Part shown: positions 6,066-7,516 of the stretch, in pieces | Numbering within the stretch: position 1 is the first letter of the stretch | Layout: each line of letters opens with the position of its first letter | Source: Hyphomicrobiaceae bacterium | GTDB taxonomy: Bacteria; Pseudomonadota; Alphaproteobacteria; Rhizobiales; Hyphomicrobiaceae | Assembly (NCBI GenBank): GCA_025359005.1 | Contig: JANYHP010000587.1 | Span: forward strand, 1 to 7,516 | Length of the DNA: 7,516 nucleotides | Direction of reading: 5' to 3' | The notes under the pieces: generated by a model | What the model was told of the DNA's origin: nothing | Database searches by the model: none | Seen by the model: only the letters and a program-made list of their open reading frames with translations | Program-made: the position numbers and the translations under genes

Positions 6066-6935
6066 ATGGCTTGGGCAGCTGTCGTCCAAATTTTGTGTCG
6101 ATTTGCGTGCGCGGGATCGCCCGTGCTTGCAGCGGTTATGTTGGCACTGCTCACGACTGCCGCCGCGGCCCAAACGCCGCCGGCCCCGATCACCGACCCT
6201 CTCACTGACGCGCAGCAAGCCGCAGACGCCGCCGAGGCGACCTCCTGGCACGCCAAAACCGCGACCGAAGTCGAACCCTCGCTCGAAAGCTGGATGGGCG
6301 GCGAGGGCTTCCGCCGCGTCGCCTCGCTTTATTCTGGCGCCACCTGGTCGCCAGTCGGCAATCTCCGCCAGGACGGGCCGCGCCTGCGCGTAATCGGCGG
6401 CGAAAGCCTCTACCGCTATGGCGGCAACCGCTATGACCCCGCCCTCGATAACGTTCGCTGGGTGCCCTTCACCGGCCTCTCCCAATTCGCCGACGTGCTG
6501 GCCGGCTGGCAAGCCTCGTTCGGCGCCACGACGCTGAAGGCGTTCGCCGGCTGGACCTGGTCCAACCACCGCATCGGCCCCTATGACCCAACCACCCGCA
6601 TCCAGGGCACCGCCACCGGCGCCAAGGGCGTCGTCGAGATCTGGCACAACTGGTCGCCGCAGCTCTGGACCTCGCTGGATCTGACGGCCGCCTCCCGCTC
6701 CGCCCACAGCGCTTATTCGGCCCAGTTGCGCACCGGCTGGCGCACGAGCGGCCAATGGTCCGTCGGCCCCGAACTGGCCATCACCGGCCACTCCGAAACG
6801 ACCCTGCAGCGGGCCGGTCTGTTCATGCGCTTCGACAATTCCATCGACGAAGTCACCCTGTCCGGTGGTGCCCTTCGCGCCCGCGGCGACCAGCCCTCCG
6901 CCTACGCGACGATGCAGTATCTGCGGCGGTATTAA
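6066..6935 (+). CDS. bcsS: Cellulose biosynthesis protein BcsS-like, outer-membrane beta-barrel
   Basis: 289 residues from ATG 6066, with GGGGG ending five bases upstream as a weak ribosome-binding site. Residues 1-35 look like a signal peptide (hydrophobic VLAAVMLALLTTAAAA, cleavage likely after Ala35 before Gln36). The mature protein shows the BcsS pattern: SLYSGATWSPVGNLRQDGPR, LRVIGGESLYRY, AGWQASFG, LKAFAGWTW, a QGTATGAKGVVEIWHNWSP segment, alternating strands such as AYSAQLRTGW, and an aromatic C-terminus MQYLRRY typical of outer-membrane barrels. BcsS is known as an accessory gene of bacterial cellulose synthesis in alphaproteobacteria; its exact job is not established. No bcsA, bcsB, bcsC or bcsZ is in the window, so it is either an orphan copy or distant from its operon. 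It is separated from asmA by 181 bases with hairpins and converges on the FkbM gene. Confidence 0.8.
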   Translation: MAWAAVVQILCRFACAGSPVLAAVMLALLTTAAAAQTPPAPITDPLTDAQQAADAAEATSWHAKTATEVEPSLESWMGGEGFRRVASLYSGATWSPVGNLRQDGPRLRVIGGESLYRYGGNRYDPALDNVRWVPFTGLSQFADVLAGWQASFGATTLKAFAGWTWSNHRIGPYDPTTRIQGTATGAKGVVEIWHNWSPQLWTSLDLTAASRSAHSAYSAQLRTGWRTSGQWSVGPELAITGHSETTLQRAGLFMRFDNSIDEVTLSGGALRARGDQPSAYATMQYLRRY

Positions 6936-7516
6936 TCGCGCCAAGCGTAGATCATAACCTGTGCCGCATCTTCAGCCGCGACGGTGTAGCCCTTGGCCGT
7001 CAGCATTCCCGCGAGCGAGTCGCGTGTGTGCCCGAGCGTCTCCACGTACTCCGCTTCCAGAATGATGTTGCGCACGCGGGCGAAGTCCGCCTCAGCGATT
7101 CCTTCGAGCACCTCCATGAAGTGGCCCTCGACATCGATCTTGAGCAGATCGATCGTCTCCAGCTTCCGCGTTTCTATCTCGCGCGAGATCGTCGTACTCC
7201 GCACCTTGTGGGTATAAAGCTCGTTCTTGGCAGCCAGTTCGTCGATCCAAGGCAGCGTCTTGCCATCGAGGAGCGTGCTCAGCCCCGCCACCCACGGCGG
7301 CTGGTGCAGCGTCAATATGCGGTCAGCCGCGCTCGACACGGCGAGGTTGATTGCTGTGGTCGTCGTGCCGGTCGCCGCAGCGTCGATATTGCGGGCGACA
7401 TTTGCCACCAGACAGTCATGCGTCGTCGGGCTCGCCTCGTAGGCCAAAATCGTCGTCGGGCGCCACTCGCGCGCAGCCCAGATTGCGAAGAGACCGATAT
7501 TCGCGCCGACATCGAT
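6932..7516 (-). CDS. FkbM family methyltransferase, C-terminal part (start beyond window)
   Basis: The frame is open from the right edge to TAA at 6932-6934, giving 194 residues and no start. The first visible residues, IDVGANIGLFAIWAA, are SAM-binding motif I of Rossmann methyltransferases; an apparent TTG start at 7447 would cut this motif off and is rejected. DLLKIDVEGHFMEVLEGI (fragment 123-140) is the FkbM hallmark, which normally reads KIDVEGxE; here His-Phe follows the Gly. AYEASP (24-29) fits the acidic SAM-ribose loop. FkbM enzymes methylate hydroxyls of sugars or polyketides. Substrate is unknown; genes of this type are common in exopolysaccharide and LPS loci. The insert between the motifs (about fragment 70-113, LPWIDEL...REIETRKLE) is charged. 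It converges on bcsS with overlapping stop codons. Confidence 0.88.
   Translation of the reverse strand: MDVGANIGLFAIWAAREWRPTTILAYEASPTTHDCLVANVARNIDAAATGTTTTAINLAVSSAADRILTLHQPPWVAGLSTLLDGKTLPWIDELAAKNELYTHKVRSTTISREIETRKLETIDLLKIDVEGHFMEVLEGIAEADFARVRNIILEAEYVETLGHTRDSLAGMLTAKGYTVAAEDAAQVMIYAWRD

Noticed and set aside
5931..6944. 337-codon minus-strand open frame opposite bcsS
   Set aside because: Low-complexity Gly/Ala translation that covers the intergenic hairpins as well; the bcsS frame has a signal peptide and family motifs.
1..7516. CRISPR array, insertion sequence, phage or toxin-antitoxin system
   Set aside because: No regularly spaced repeats, transposase, integrase, terminal repeats or paired small ORFs of such types are visible.

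Overview
The window is GC-rich chromosomal DNA with the gene content of an alphaproteobacterium. It most likely comes from the Hyphomicrobiales (Rhizobiales) or a close relative. The signs are a KamA/EpmB-type radical SAM protein of the alphaproteobacterial subtype, a BcsS-type cellulose protein, an AsmA protein with a WSDEPLDL segment, and strong G/C preference at third codon positions. The taxon is inferred from gene families, not read from a marker gene.

Layout, left to right. (1) 2-250 (+) is the 3' end of a thioredoxin-fold gene that enters from outside. (2) 251-519 has no convincing gene but is rich in palindromes, including a 17-bp odd palindrome at 375-391. (3) Three minus-strand genes follow, read right to left: an AbrB-family membrane protein (2022-3086), a small uncharacterised 73-residue protein (1637-1858), and a lysine 2,3-aminomutase-like/EpmB-like radical SAM enzyme (520-1572). 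The small gene has a Shine-Dalgarno and, upstream, a 7-bp direct repeat with 11-bp period next to a -10-like hexamer. (4) 3087-3418 is a divergent control region. It holds a promoter candidate, an inverted repeat over its -35, and three tandem 12-bp repeats abutting the next start codon. (5) 3419-5884 (+) encodes a large AsmA-family protein. (6) 5885-6065 is an A/T-richer gap with three hairpin or operator-like inverted repeats. (7) 6066-6935 (+) encodes a BcsS-like outer-membrane protein. (8) 6932-7516 (-) is the C-terminal part of an FkbM methyltransferase whose start lies beyond the window. Its stop codon overlaps that of bcsS tail to tail.

The right half has a cell-envelope theme: AsmA (inner-membrane anchored, lipid or outer-membrane homeostasis), BcsS (outer membrane, cellulose production) and FkbM (methylation, often of glycans). 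The left half holds housekeeping-type genes without their usual partners. No mobile element, CRISPR array, RNA gene or phage gene is visible. I see no coherent new multi-gene system. The most unusual material is regulatory: the palindromic gap at 251-519, the tandem operator candidate at 1903-1935, and the inverted repeats at 5937-6035.
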